A DNA stretch of 54,589 bases from an uncultured Oscillospiraceae bacterium (GTDB taxonomy: Bacteria > Bacillota > Clostridia > Oscillospirales > Oscillospiraceae). A program made the position numbers and the translations under genes. Below are positions 1 through 7,921 of the stretch, piece after piece. The number at the start of each line of letters is the position of its first letter. The stretch's first letter is position 1. Location: positions 1 to 54,589 of the forward strand of contig CAJUEU010000010.1 in the NCBI GenBank assembly GCA_910585735.1, read 5' to 3'. The notes below the pieces were generated by a model. That model made no database searches. It was given only the letters and a program-made list of their open reading frames with translations, and had not been told where the DNA came from.

Positions 1-1
1 A

Positions 2-43
2 TTGGCGTTGCTGATTTATGCAGGAGCAAAATATAACCGCTAA
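2..43 (+). CDS. C-terminal tail of an upstream gene (partial)
   Basis: An open frame entering from the left edge encodes a hydrophobic tail that ends LIYAGAKYNR and stops at TAA 41-43. This would fit the end of a membrane protein such as a transporter, but 13 codons are too few to name a family. The two hairpins downstream (87-128, 204-237) are consistent with a gene ending here. The other frames also stop early, so this is a weak call. Confidence 0.3.
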   Translation: MALLIYAGAKYNR

Positions 44-86
44 TAGAGAAGAAACTTCCAGTTTATCGGTCTGATTAAACTCCAAA

Positions 87-128
87 ACAGGGCGGTGGTG
101 ACAGGCGTTGACTATCCCACCGCCCTGT
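87..128. terminator. 12-bp perfect hairpin, possible terminator
   Basis: Arms 87-98 and 117-128 pair perfectly over 12 bases (acagggcggtgg with its complement) around an 18-base loop. On the plus strand only a short mixed tail follows; on the minus strand the stem is followed by TTTT. It lies just after the partial upstream gene. Confidence 0.45.
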
Positions 129-203
129 CTGTTATCGCTCCATATCCTGTTTTCTGTGGGGCTGTTGTTCCCACTGTTCCCGCCGCAAGATAAAGATATG
201 CAG

Positions 204-237
204 GCGCCGCATGGCCTGATGGCTGTGCGGCGCTTTT
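204..237 (+). terminator. intrinsic terminator
   Basis: Arms gcgccgca (204-211) and tgcggcgc (226-233) form an 8-bp GC-rich stem followed directly by TTTT (234-237). It probably ends transcription from the left before the esterase gene at 424. The rest of 1-423 has no recognisable gene. Confidence 0.6.
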
Positions 238-423
238 CTGCCTGTGCCGGTCCTTCATAATAAGCATCCGCAATACGTACTTCCGGCTCCCGGTTTCGCT
301 CTGCCGCCTTGTACATCACCCCCACACCACGTTTTTGAAACAACAGTGTGGATAATTGATGGAAAAGACCTCCAGGCGCGGGTATGCTGTATGTTGTAGA
401 GAAATGCGGCGGAGGGATGCCCG

Positions 424-1371
424 GTGTATGAGGAAAACCAAGGGATTTTGAAGGAATTGGTGGAATCCGGGGCGGTGCTCTGGCCCAGCGAGGTCCAGAA
501 CAAGCCTGACGGCACCCTGGACCTTGTGGCCAACAAGACTCTGTGGAACAACGCCGTAGCCCGGTTCCGGGTCATGCCCCTCTGGGAGGAGGGAGCTCCG
601 GGCTTCGACGACCGGGACCCACTCCAGCCCCAGCCCTCTCTGGTGTTTGTCCCCGCCCAAGGGGCGCCCGGTCCCCGGGGCACCATCATCGTGGCCCACG
701 GCGGAGCCTTCTTCTGCCGGGCGGGGCACGAGGGATTCCACACCGCCTGGTGCTTTGTCCAGGCCGGCTTTAACGCCGCTGTGCTCACCTACCGCCTCTC
801 CCCCTATACCCGGCTGGACGCCATGGCCGACCTTCACCGGGCCATCCGCCTCCTGCGCTGCCGGGCGTCCGAGCTGGGGATCACCCAAAAGGTGGCCGCC
901 CTGGGCTTCTCGGCGGGAGGGATGCTCTCGGGCAACTGCGCCACCCACTATGACGGCGGGGACCCCACTTCCGCCGACCCGGTGGAGCGGCAGTCCTGCC
1001 GTCCCGACGCGGCGGTGCTGTGCTACGGGGCCTTTGCCACCACCGCCTTCCCCGGCGGCATGTTTGTAAGCCCCTTCGCCCCCACAGAGGAGGAACGGGC
1101 CAGGAAGCTTTACCTCTCCCCCGAAAACAACGTGAGAGCCGACACCCCGCCCTTCTTCATCTGGCAGACCATCAGCGACGACCCCCGGAATGCCTTTGTT
1201 CTGGGCTCGGCCCTTACCCAGGCCGGGGTTCCCTTTGAGCTTCACTGCTTTGACGAGGGGGTTCACGGGGTAGGGCTGGCCGACGGGGCCAACGACTCCG
1301 GCTTTCGGGGGGAGCATCTGATGCATTGGGCAGAGCTCTGTCAGGAATGGCTTCGAAAACAGGGAATTTGA
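424..1371 (+). CDS. alpha/beta hydrolase (BD-FAE/esterase-lipase type)
   Basis: A 315-residue cytoplasmic alpha/beta hydrolase that should hydrolyse a carboxylic ester. The oxyanion motif AHGGAF is near residue 91, the nucleophile elbow GFSAGG puts Ser at 163, candidate acids are D252/D253, and EGVHG gives His281. There is no signal peptide. The GTG start has a GGAGGG ribosome site about 8 bases upstream. A close paralogue on the other strand (19418-20380) also starts with GTG and aligns from the first residues, which supports this start. It is followed by a Nif3-family gene and a CE2-like esterase. A role in removing acyl groups from an imported sugar is inferred from context only. Confidence 0.85.
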   Translation: MYEENQGILKELVESGAVLWPSEVQNKPDGTLDLVANKTLWNNAVARFRVMPLWEEGAPGFDDRDPLQPQPSLVFVPAQGAPGPRGTIIVAHGGAFFCRAGHEGFHTAWCFVQAGFNAAVLTYRLSPYTRLDAMADLHRAIRLLRCRASELGITQKVAALGFSAGGMLSGNCATHYDGGDPTSADPVERQSCRPDAAVLCYGAFATTAFPGGMFVSPFAPTEEERARKLYLSPENNVRADTPPFFIWQTISDDPRNAFVLGSALTQAGVPFELHCFDEGVHGVGLADGANDSGFRGEHLMHWAELCQEWLRKQGI

Positions 1372-1404
1372 GTAAAAAATTACTTTGCTTGGGAGGAAAC
1401 TGCT

Positions 1405-2274
1405 ATGACGAATCGAGATGTGGTAAACAAGATCCTGGCCTACCACCCCCCATTTCCCGCCGATTACCACGGCTGCGACGACTGGAAGGCGGGAGACCCG
1501 GACGCCCTCTGCACCGGGGTGGTCACCGCTCTATCCCCTACCGTCAACGTGATCCGAAAGGCCAAAGAGCTGGGGGCCAGCCTGATCCTGGTCCACGAGC
1601 CCACCTTCTACACCTCGGAGGACGGCCCCGGCTGGTTTGAGGATTTCCCCAACAGCGTCTACGAGGAGAAGCAGGCCCTCATCCGGGAGGCCGGGGTGGC
1701 CATCTGGCGGGACCACGACCACATGCACGCCAACCGGCCCGACTCCATCTTCACCGGGGTCATCAAGTATATGGGCTGGGAGGGCCGCGCACGGGTGGAC
1801 ACCGACACCGGGCTCTTCGCCCACTTTATCATCGACTTCCCTGAGACCACCCTGGGGGAGCTGTGCCGGTACGTTATCGACCACATCGGCCTCAACGGCC
1901 TGCGGTACATCGGGGACCCCGGCGCAAAAGTCAAGTCCCTGGCCATGGTGGGCCACCTCTATCCCATGCAAAGCCGCAAAAAGCGGAAGGACGGCACCCC
2001 GGTGGAGTACAGCGTCAGTATCATTGACACGATGGAGAAGGGCGTTGATGTGATCATGCCCGGGGAGGTCATCGACTGGACGGTGCTCTCCTACGTCCGG
2101 GACGCGGTGGAACTGGGGAAAAACAAGGCGGTCATCAACGTGGGCCACTTCAACTGGGAGGAGCTGGGCATGAAATACGCCGCCGACTGGGTCTCCGAGC
2201 TGGTGGAGAGGCAGGTCCCGGTGACCTACGTCCCTTCGGAGGATATGTATCATTTTGCGGAAAAGGAGAACTGA
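1405..2274 (+). CDS. Nif3-like (DUF34/NIF3) dinuclear metal protein
   Basis: A 289-residue member of the NIF3 family, whose proteins form hexameric rings holding two metal ions per subunit; the cellular role is poorly defined. The metal-binding pattern is visible in LVHEPTFY (family form: HHP.F) near residue 63 and RDHDHMH near 102-108, with GHFNWEE near the C-terminus supplying another His/Glu pair. The ribosome site GGGAGG precedes the ATG. It lies 33 bases after the esterase and its stop is one base before the next start, so it is probably in one operon. A hydrolase role in this sugar locus is possible but unproven. Confidence 0.8.
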   Translation: MTNRDVVNKILAYHPPFPADYHGCDDWKAGDPDALCTGVVTALSPTVNVIRKAKELGASLILVHEPTFYTSEDGPGWFEDFPNSVYEEKQALIREAGVAIWRDHDHMHANRPDSIFTGVIKYMGWEGRARVDTDTGLFAHFIIDFPETTLGELCRYVIDHIGLNGLRYIGDPGAKVKSLAMVGHLYPMQSRKKRKDGTPVEYSVSIIDTMEKGVDVIMPGEVIDWTVLSYVRDAVELGKNKAVINVGHFNWEELGMKYAADWVSELVERQVPVTYVPSEDMYHFAEKEN

Positions 2275-2275
2275 C

Positions 2276-3388
2276 ATGAAAATTTTTGGACTGCTTTCCA
2301 AGCTGACCTTCCACGGCCGGACGGTCACCGACCCGGACACCGGCGGGGTATTCTTCAACTGGACCTGCGGCGGCTTCACCGTGGCCTTTTCCGGCAAGAC
2401 CCTCCGGGCCCGGCTGGCCGTACTGGGAGACGAGCTGCCCGCCCCACCGGGATCGCCTCCCTCCCCCACCTGCTACCCCTGCATCGGCGTGGTGGCCGAC
2501 GGGGACGATACCCTTCTCAATCGCCAGGAGTGCCGGGAGAACGGGGGCTGGTATACCCTCTGGGAGAGCGAAGAGCCCAGGGAGCACGTGCTGCGGCTCA
2601 TCAAGCTCAGTGAGAATTCCCGGGGCAAGCTGGGCCTTTTGGAACTGGAGACCGACGGTGCCATCCTCCAGGCCCCCCCGGAGAGGAAGCCCTACATCGA
2701 GATGGTAGGGGATTCCATCACCTGCGGCTTTGGCAACGAGGCCGCCAACAACGATACGGTGTTCCGCACCAGCGAGGAGAACGGCTGGATGACTTACGGG
2801 GCCCTGGCCGCCCGGGAGCTGGGCTGCGGCTTCGGTATGGTAAGCGAGTCGGGCATCAGCGCCATCCAGCCCGAAAAGCCCATGTTCCCTATCCACACCA
2901 TGGACGAGATCTACCACCTCACCGACGAGCTCTTTGACCGCCGCCGGGGGGTGGAGGCCCAGAGCTTCGACTTCAAGGCTCACCCCAACGATGTGGTGGT
3001 CATCAACCTGGGCACCAACGACTGCACTCCCATCCGTTTCTGCCCGGATTTCGCCCTGGTAGACGGGATGGAGGCGCATTTCCACAAAAAGTACAAAGAT
3101 TTCATTTCCTATGTCCGCCGGTGCAACGGCCCCGACACCTACATCGCCTGTACCCTGGGCTCCATGGACTACTACCTCTGGGAGCACATCCAGGCCGCCG
3201 TGGAGGAATACAGGGCCGAGACCGGGGACGAACGGATCTGCTCCTTCAAGATGCGCCCCATCAACGTGATGACCGAGGGCTTCGGCGCCATGGGACACCC
3301 CTCCCTGAAAACCAACCTGCGTATGGGGAAAGAGCTGGCCCAGCGCCTGCGGGAGCATATCCCTTTCCTGGAGAAAAAGGAGGATTGA
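2276..3388 (+). CDS. SGNH/GDSL hydrolase, CE2-like acetyl esterase
   Basis: A 370-residue two-domain protein: an N-terminal beta-rich domain (about 1-135) and an SGNH hydrolase domain. Block I EMVGDSITCGFG has nucleophile Ser147, the NLGTND block contains the oxyanion Asn, and AMGHPS near residue 349 supplies the catalytic His. This architecture is that of carbohydrate esterase family 2, which deacetylates xylo- or manno-oligosaccharides. No signal peptide is seen, so the substrate is probably imported first. Start ATG 2276 has AAAGGAG just upstream; the longer TTG start at 2255 would overlap the Nif3-family gene and has no ribosome site. Confidence 0.8.
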   Translation: MKIFGLLSKLTFHGRTVTDPDTGGVFFNWTCGGFTVAFSGKTLRARLAVLGDELPAPPGSPPSPTCYPCIGVVADGDDTLLNRQECRENGGWYTLWESEEPREHVLRLIKLSENSRGKLGLLELETDGAILQAPPERKPYIEMVGDSITCGFGNEAANNDTVFRTSEENGWMTYGALAARELGCGFGMVSESGISAIQPEKPMFPIHTMDEIYHLTDELFDRRRGVEAQSFDFKAHPNDVVVINLGTNDCTPIRFCPDFALVDGMEAHFHKKYKDFISYVRRCNGPDTYIACTLGSMDYYLWEHIQAAVEEYRAETGDERICSFKMRPINVMTEGFGAMGHPSLKTNLRMGKELAQRLREHIPFLEKKED

Positions 3389-3391
3389 GCC

Positions 3392-4312
3392 ATGGAGCTG
3401 CAAGAAAAATGTAAGGCGGTCCTAACCGCTGGGGCAGCCGCCCCGGCCCAGGTCCCTGGAGACATCCCCCATGGGGACATGCCGGGGGACAAGATCCGCA
3501 TTGGGGAGGAACACATCCGCAAGGCAAACACCCTCTTTCCCCGGCTGCTGGAGGAGCTGGCCTGCACCGGCAAAAGCCGGGCGGTGGTCTCGGTCTACGG
3601 CGGCTCCGGGGTAGGCAAAAGCGAGATCGCCTCTCTGCTGGCCTGGCGGCTTCAGGAAACCGGCATTGGCAGCTATGTGATCTCAGGGGACAATTACCCC
3701 CGGCGGATCCCTCTCTACAACGACGCCGAGCGGCTTCGTGTCTTCCGCACCGCCGGACTCAAAGGCCTGGTGGCCGAAGGAGTCTATTCCGACGGAGTGC
3801 GGGAGGTCCTGTCCGGGCTGTGGACGGCCGAGACCGACCCGGACCCCGCCCTTCAAAGGGAATACCCCTGGCTGGAGGTCTACCAGCGCCATGGCCGGGA
3901 GGCCCTCACCGATTACCTGGGCACCGCCGCCGAGCAGGACTTTGACGAGCTGAACGCCATCCTGTCCGCCTTCCGCTCGGGCGCTCCCGCCCTCTGGCTC
4001 AAGCGCATGGGCCGTACCGAGGAGGAGCGGTGGTACTCCCAGGTGGATGTCACCGGGGTGGAGGTCCTCCTTCTGGAGTGGACCCACGGCAACAGCCCTT
4101 TCCTCACCCAGGTGGACATCCCCATCCTTCTTAACAGCACCCCCGAGGAGACACGGGAGCACCGGCGGCTTCGTGCCCGGGACAGCAAGACCGACAGCCT
4201 CTTCACCACCATGGTGCTGGAGCTCGAGCAGGCCAAGCTGGACGCCCAGGCCCGCACCTCCCGGCTGGCCATCTCCAAGGGCGGGGAGCTTCTGGACCCA
4301 GATACGCTGTGA
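3392..4312 (+). CDS. P-loop kinase-like protein (APS/uridine-kinase-like fold)
   Basis: A 306-residue protein with a clear Walker A loop GGSGVGKS near residue 71, preceded by a beta strand (VVSVY) and followed by a LID/substrate region. Such proteins are often labelled adenylylsulfate kinase-like, but no sulfate-assimilation genes are nearby and the substrate cannot be read from sequence. TEETREHRRLRARD near residue 250 could be the arginine-rich lid. It starts three bases after the CE2-like gene and ends before a bidirectional terminator, so it is the last gene of the 424-4312 operon. It may phosphorylate the deacylated sugar or a nucleoside; this is inference. Confidence 0.6.
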   Translation: MELQEKCKAVLTAGAAAPAQVPGDIPHGDMPGDKIRIGEEHIRKANTLFPRLLEELACTGKSRAVVSVYGGSGVGKSEIASLLAWRLQETGIGSYVISGDNYPRRIPLYNDAERLRVFRTAGLKGLVAEGVYSDGVREVLSGLWTAETDPDPALQREYPWLEVYQRHGREALTDYLGTAAEQDFDELNAILSAFRSGAPALWLKRMGRTEEERWYSQVDVTGVEVLLLEWTHGNSPFLTQVDIPILLNSTPEETREHRRLRARDSKTDSLFTTMVLELEQAKLDAQARTSRLAISKGGELLDPDTL

Positions 4313-4330
4313 TCCATGTGAAAACCACAA

Positions 4331-4368
4331 AAAATGTCCTCCGTGCCACGGCACGGAGGACATTTTTC
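4331..4368. terminator. bidirectional intrinsic terminator
   Basis: A 16-bp perfect stem (arms 4331-4346 and 4351-4366) carries an A-run on the left and a T-run on the right. It lies between the converging genes ending at 4312 (+) and 4376 (-), so it can serve both. Confidence 0.85.
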
Positions 4369-4375
4369 TTGCTTC

Positions 4376-5959
4376 TCACTCCTTGGGGGTAAACCGGGCC
4401 AGGCCAAAGAGTTTGATGACAAAATTGTTGGTGCTGAGCTTGTCGTAGAAATAGCGGTATTTCTCCAACTCCCCGTCGGGGATCATGTGGGTATCGTTGC
4501 ACAGCTCACAGATGTCAAAGTCCTCATTGTACCGCTTCCATGCCGGACGGCCCGCCCCGTTGGGATCGCCGGTGGCGCAGAACTGGTACCAGTAGCCCTG
4601 GATGAGCTCCATGAAGTCGTAGTCGGCTCCCACCCAGTGGTAGTCAAAGAAGGGGTTGCGCTCCCCCTTGTCCACCCGGCCGAAGATATAGGGCATCTCA
4701 GCGCAGTGGGGACTTCCGGCGGCGTGGCCCCGCTCGGTTTCGTTCTCCTTACTCATGAGCCAGATGTAAGCCTTGCGGCCAAACTTTTTGCAGAGCTGCC
4801 CGATTTTTACCGAGCCCATGAGCATGATATCCGAGGCGATGGTGCTGGCCTGCTTGGCGGCCTGGACCCCATTTTCGGCGGGATACCATTTCTTCATCCC
4901 CTCCACATTGTCGGGGAAGGCCTCGGCCAGGTAGGTGTGGAATTCCTCCACAGTGAACTTCTCCGGGTCCACGCAGGGGAACTCCTGGGCACAGGAGCCC
5001 ATGAGCACGTCAAAGTCGTTGAACTCTCCGTTGTCCATGATCTCGGAATAGGGCTTGGGAATAAACTCTCCGTCCACACAGAAGCTGAATCCGGCCATGG
5101 GCCCGGCCTCGCCTACATAGGCGGTGTATGCGTCAAAGAGCTCCCAGGCGTCCTTCCGGCGAAGCTCAGCGATGCTCTTGCAGCCAATGTGCTCCATAAA
5201 GGCCACGCCCTTCTGCTCCAAAACGCTTCGGTCCTGGGGCTGCATAAAGCCCCAGTAGATGGGACCGCTTTCAATGGAGACCCGGTTGATAAGACCCTTC
5301 ATCAGAGGGGAGGCGTGAAGCGCACCCGTTCCCGCGGCGCCGCCCGACTGTCCGGCCACGGTGATACAGTCCGGGTCGCCGCCGAAGGCGGCAATGTTCT
5401 CCTTCACCCACTGGCAGGCCTTGCGCATGTCATAAAGGGCGTAGTTGCCCGAGGTGCCGCCCGCTTCCCGGGTAAGCTCAGGATGGGCGAAGAAGCCCAG
5501 GAAGCCCAGCCGGTAATTGATGGTGACCACCACCACGTCCTTCCGGGAGGCAAAGCCGGTACCGTCACACACCACCTCGCAGCCGCTGCCTGCCACCATG
5601 CCGCCGCCGTGGATCCAGACAAAAACAGGCAGCTTGGCTTCAGGGGTCTTGGCTGGGGTCCACACATTCAGATAAAGGCAGTCCTCCTCGTACTGGGAAG
5701 GAGCCAGAAACTGCGGGACTCCGTGGACGTTGGCGGGCATCTCGGGGTTTTCCATCACGTGCTGCACCGAGGCGGCGCTGTACTGGGTGGCCTTTCGGAC
5801 CCCCCGCCAGCGGCCGGGATCCTGGGGGTGGCGAAAGCGGAGTTCTCCCACCGGGGGGGCGGCATACGGGATACCCTTGAAGATTTTTAGTTCGCCCTCG
5901 GTGTAGCCCTGGAGCCAGCCCTGCTTGACCTGTACCTTGGCGTTACTGAAATGATCCAT
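4376..5959 (-). CDS. type B carboxylesterase
   Basis: A 527-residue carboxylesterase of the para-nitrobenzyl esterase/acetylcholinesterase family. Visible hallmarks are FKGIPYAAPPVGELRF near the N-terminus, EEDCLYLNVW (91-100), the oxyanion motif IHGGG (116-120), the elbow GQSGGA with Ser205, and His418 in SPHCAEMPYIFG. The ATG at 5959 has TAGGAGGTAA upstream; a longer frame to 6043 lacks such a site. No signal peptide. It is read away from the lipoprotein gene at 6222, sharing a 262-base control region. It adds to the unusual number of ester hydrolases in this locus; the substrate is unknown. Confidence 0.9.
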   Translation of the reverse strand: MDHFSNAKVQVKQGWLQGYTEGELKIFKGIPYAAPPVGELRFRHPQDPGRWRGVRKATQYSAASVQHVMENPEMPANVHGVPQFLAPSQYEEDCLYLNVWTPAKTPEAKLPVFVWIHGGGMVAGSGCEVVCDGTGFASRKDVVVVTINYRLGFLGFFAHPELTREAGGTSGNYALYDMRKACQWVKENIAAFGGDPDCITVAGQSGGAAGTGALHASPLMKGLINRVSIESGPIYWGFMQPQDRSVLEQKGVAFMEHIGCKSIAELRRKDAWELFDAYTAYVGEAGPMAGFSFCVDGEFIPKPYSEIMDNGEFNDFDVLMGSCAQEFPCVDPEKFTVEEFHTYLAEAFPDNVEGMKKWYPAENGVQAAKQASTIASDIMLMGSVKIGQLCKKFGRKAYIWLMSKENETERGHAAGSPHCAEMPYIFGRVDKGERNPFFDYHWVGADYDFMELIQGYWYQFCATGDPNGAGRPAWKRYNEDFDICELCNDTHMIPDGELEKYRYFYDKLSTNNFVIKLFGLARFTPKE

Positions 5960-6221
5960 ATTCCGATTACCTCCTACTTGTTTGCGGTCTCCGAAGCAAA
6001 AACCGTTCTGAATATAGGATAAAGGAAGGAATGGGGTTTGCATATCAAAAAAGTGAACGATGATTTTGGTTTTATGGATTTCCCTCTATTCCGAAAAAGC
6101 GGCTTTTTTCCTGTGTTTGTTTTTTGGTAAGAAAAGCGTTTTTTTCAAATGCTTTTTTCTCCGCCATTTGGTATTTATTAGTATAAAGGGCGAAGCCCAA
6201 AACTATCAAGGAGGAACAGAC
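5960..6221. promoter_or_regulatory. divergent control region with repeated GAAAAGCG...TTTTTTC element
   Basis: This AT-rich gap separates the carboxylesterase (-) from the lipoprotein (+). A TATAAA at 6182-6187 is a plausible -10 for the lipoprotein, but no good -35 stands 17 bases upstream, as expected for an activated promoter. Two similar, imperfectly palindromic elements lie at 6093-6110 and 6131-6146, spaced 38 bases start to start. Their place upstream of the -10 suits binding by the AraC-type regulator at 9612; this is inference. Confidence 0.35.
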
Positions 6222-7745
6222 ATGAAAAAGAAACTTGCGCTCGCTTTGTCAGTCGCCATGATCTTCTCTCTGCTGGCCGCCTGCGGCCCCAAGGAGGGCC
6301 CCAAGGATTCCCAGACCCCCGGCAACCCTGATGCCAGCACTCCCACCACCGAAGCCGCCCACATCAAGCTGGAGATGGTCACCCTCTCCGTGGTCCCCAA
6401 CCTGGAGGCCACCAAGGTGGTGGAGAACGACATCAACAATTACCTGAAGAACACTCTGGGCGAGACCGGCTATGTGCTGGACCTGTCCATTGTCAACATC
6501 TCCGACTTCCTGACCACCATCCCCATGGAGCTGGCCGGCGGCCAGGGCCCTGACGTGGTCATGGTCATCGGCACTCTGCCCACCTTCGTGGGCAACGGCT
6601 ACCTCAAGCCCCTGGATGAGTTCATGGACAATGAGCTCAAGCCTACCGTGGACCTCATCGGCAACATCATGAACAGCGGCAAGATCGCCGGTGCCTACTA
6701 CATGGTCCCCCGGTACTTCGGCACTGTTCTGGACTGGAAGTTCATCTACAACAAGGCCATGGTGGAGGGCGTGTACGACATGTCCAAGGTCAAGTCCCTG
6801 AACGATCTGGACGACTGCCTGGCCGCCCTGAAGGCCGCCTATCCCGACGAGCACTTCCTGGTCTACAACGACCAGTTCCCCCAGATCTTCAACTTTATGA
6901 CCAACACCAACACCATCGGCACCTACGCCGCCACCGTGGGCGAGGACACCACCCTGGTGAACTACTACGAGACCGAGGCCTTTAAGCAGGCTCTGGCCAA
7001 GGCTTACGACTACCGCCAGAAGGGCTACTCCGATCCCGAGGGCTCGACCAACACTCTCAGCCATGACGCCGTGGTCATGTCCGGCTCCTCCAAGGGCGTT
7101 ATCATGGGCCACTCCGGCGATTGCGAGGGCATTGCCAGCATGTTCACCAAGAACAATACTTACGGCGCGGAGTTTGGCGCGGTCACCATTGAGATCGGCG
7201 ACCACTACACCGATACCCTGGGCATCGGTATCTCCTACACCTGTAAGGATCCCAACGCCGCCGCCCGGTTCATCAACCTGCTCTACACCGACGACTTCGT
7301 GTGGAAGACCCTGATCTACGGCTCCGAGGGCCAGGACTACGTATGGAACGAAGACCACACTCTGGTCAACTATCCTGAGGGCATGGATTTCAACACCATC
7401 CCCTACAACTGTATGTACACCTGCGGCATGATCGGCAACGGCTTCCAGTCCCTGCCCTTCGAGAATGCGACCAACACCGGCAGCAACAGCGAATACGGCA
7501 TGAAGCTGATGAAGGAAGCCTGGGCGCCCCCGCTCTACGGCTTCACCCCCAGCACCGCCAACGTGCAGAATGAGGCCGCCGCCGTCAGCAACGTGGTGGA
7601 CCAGTATCTGAAGCCCCTGACCTACGGCGACGTGGATCCTGACGAGCTCTATCCCCAGTTTATCGAGGCCCTCAAGACCGCCGGCATCGACAAGATCATT
7701 GCCGACTACCAGCAGCAGGCCAACGATTGGCTGGCCGGTAAATAA
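6222..7745 (+). CDS. sugar ABC transporter lipoprotein (family 1 solute-binding, YesO/LplA-like)
   Basis: A 507-residue extracytoplasmic binding protein. The lysine-rich signal peptide ends in the lipobox SLLAAC with the lipidated Cys near residue 22, followed by a Pro/Asp-rich linker. The mature part has the pattern of family 1 solute-binding proteins, including GGQGPDVVMV near residue 107. The size (about 500 residues) fits the subgroup that works with LplB/YtcP-type permeases for oligosaccharides. The ATG at 6222 follows CAAGGAGGAACAG. It is followed by a terminator, then the sensor kinase, regulator and permeases, the same gene set as yesMNOPQ in B. subtilis (rhamnogalacturonan uptake). 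Confidence 0.9.
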   Translation: MKKKLALALSVAMIFSLLAACGPKEGPKDSQTPGNPDASTPTTEAAHIKLEMVTLSVVPNLEATKVVENDINNYLKNTLGETGYVLDLSIVNISDFLTTIPMELAGGQGPDVVMVIGTLPTFVGNGYLKPLDEFMDNELKPTVDLIGNIMNSGKIAGAYYMVPRYFGTVLDWKFIYNKAMVEGVYDMSKVKSLNDLDDCLAALKAAYPDEHFLVYNDQFPQIFNFMTNTNTIGTYAATVGEDTTLVNYYETEAFKQALAKAYDYRQKGYSDPEGSTNTLSHDAVVMSGSSKGVIMGHSGDCEGIASMFTKNNTYGAEFGAVTIEIGDHYTDTLGIGISYTCKDPNAAARFINLLYTDDFVWKTLIYGSEGQDYVWNEDHTLVNYPEGMDFNTIPYNCMYTCGMIGNGFQSLPFENATNTGSNSEYGMKLMKEAWAPPLYGFTPSTANVQNEAAAVSNVVDQYLKPLTYGDVDPDELYPQFIEALKTAGIDKIIADYQQQANDWLAGK

Positions 7746-7764
7746 TTCTGCCCCTGCCCTTTCC

Positions 7765-7801
7765 GGACGGCATGCGGATCTCTCCGCATGCCGTCCGTTT
7801 T
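7765..7801 (+). terminator. intrinsic terminator after the lipoprotein gene
   Basis: A 14-bp perfect stem (7765-7778 with 7783-7796) is followed by GTTTT. It would leave the lipoprotein mRNA more abundant than the downstream regulator genes, as is common in importer loci. Confidence 0.85.
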
Positions 7802-7921
7802 GGGCACCTTGGAAAAATGCCCCGAAAAAGTCTTTTCTTCCCCCCACCAAATAAAGTAAAATGATATTGTTGAAGTCCACCCTGCCGTTTTAATCCTTTA
7901 CCGGGAAATGAGGTGATCCTT

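Noticed and set aside
316..1470. Minus-strand open frame of 384 codons
   Set aside because: Antisense of the esterase at 424, whose Ser/His motifs and paralogue confirm the plus strand.
4334..5890. Plus-strand open frame of 518 codons
   Set aside because: It is the antisense of the type B carboxylesterase, which has all catalytic motifs and a good ribosome site on the minus strand.
6249..7880. Minus-strand open frame of 543 codons
   Set aside because: Antisense of the lipoprotein gene; repetitive Gly/Val/His composition and no start signal.
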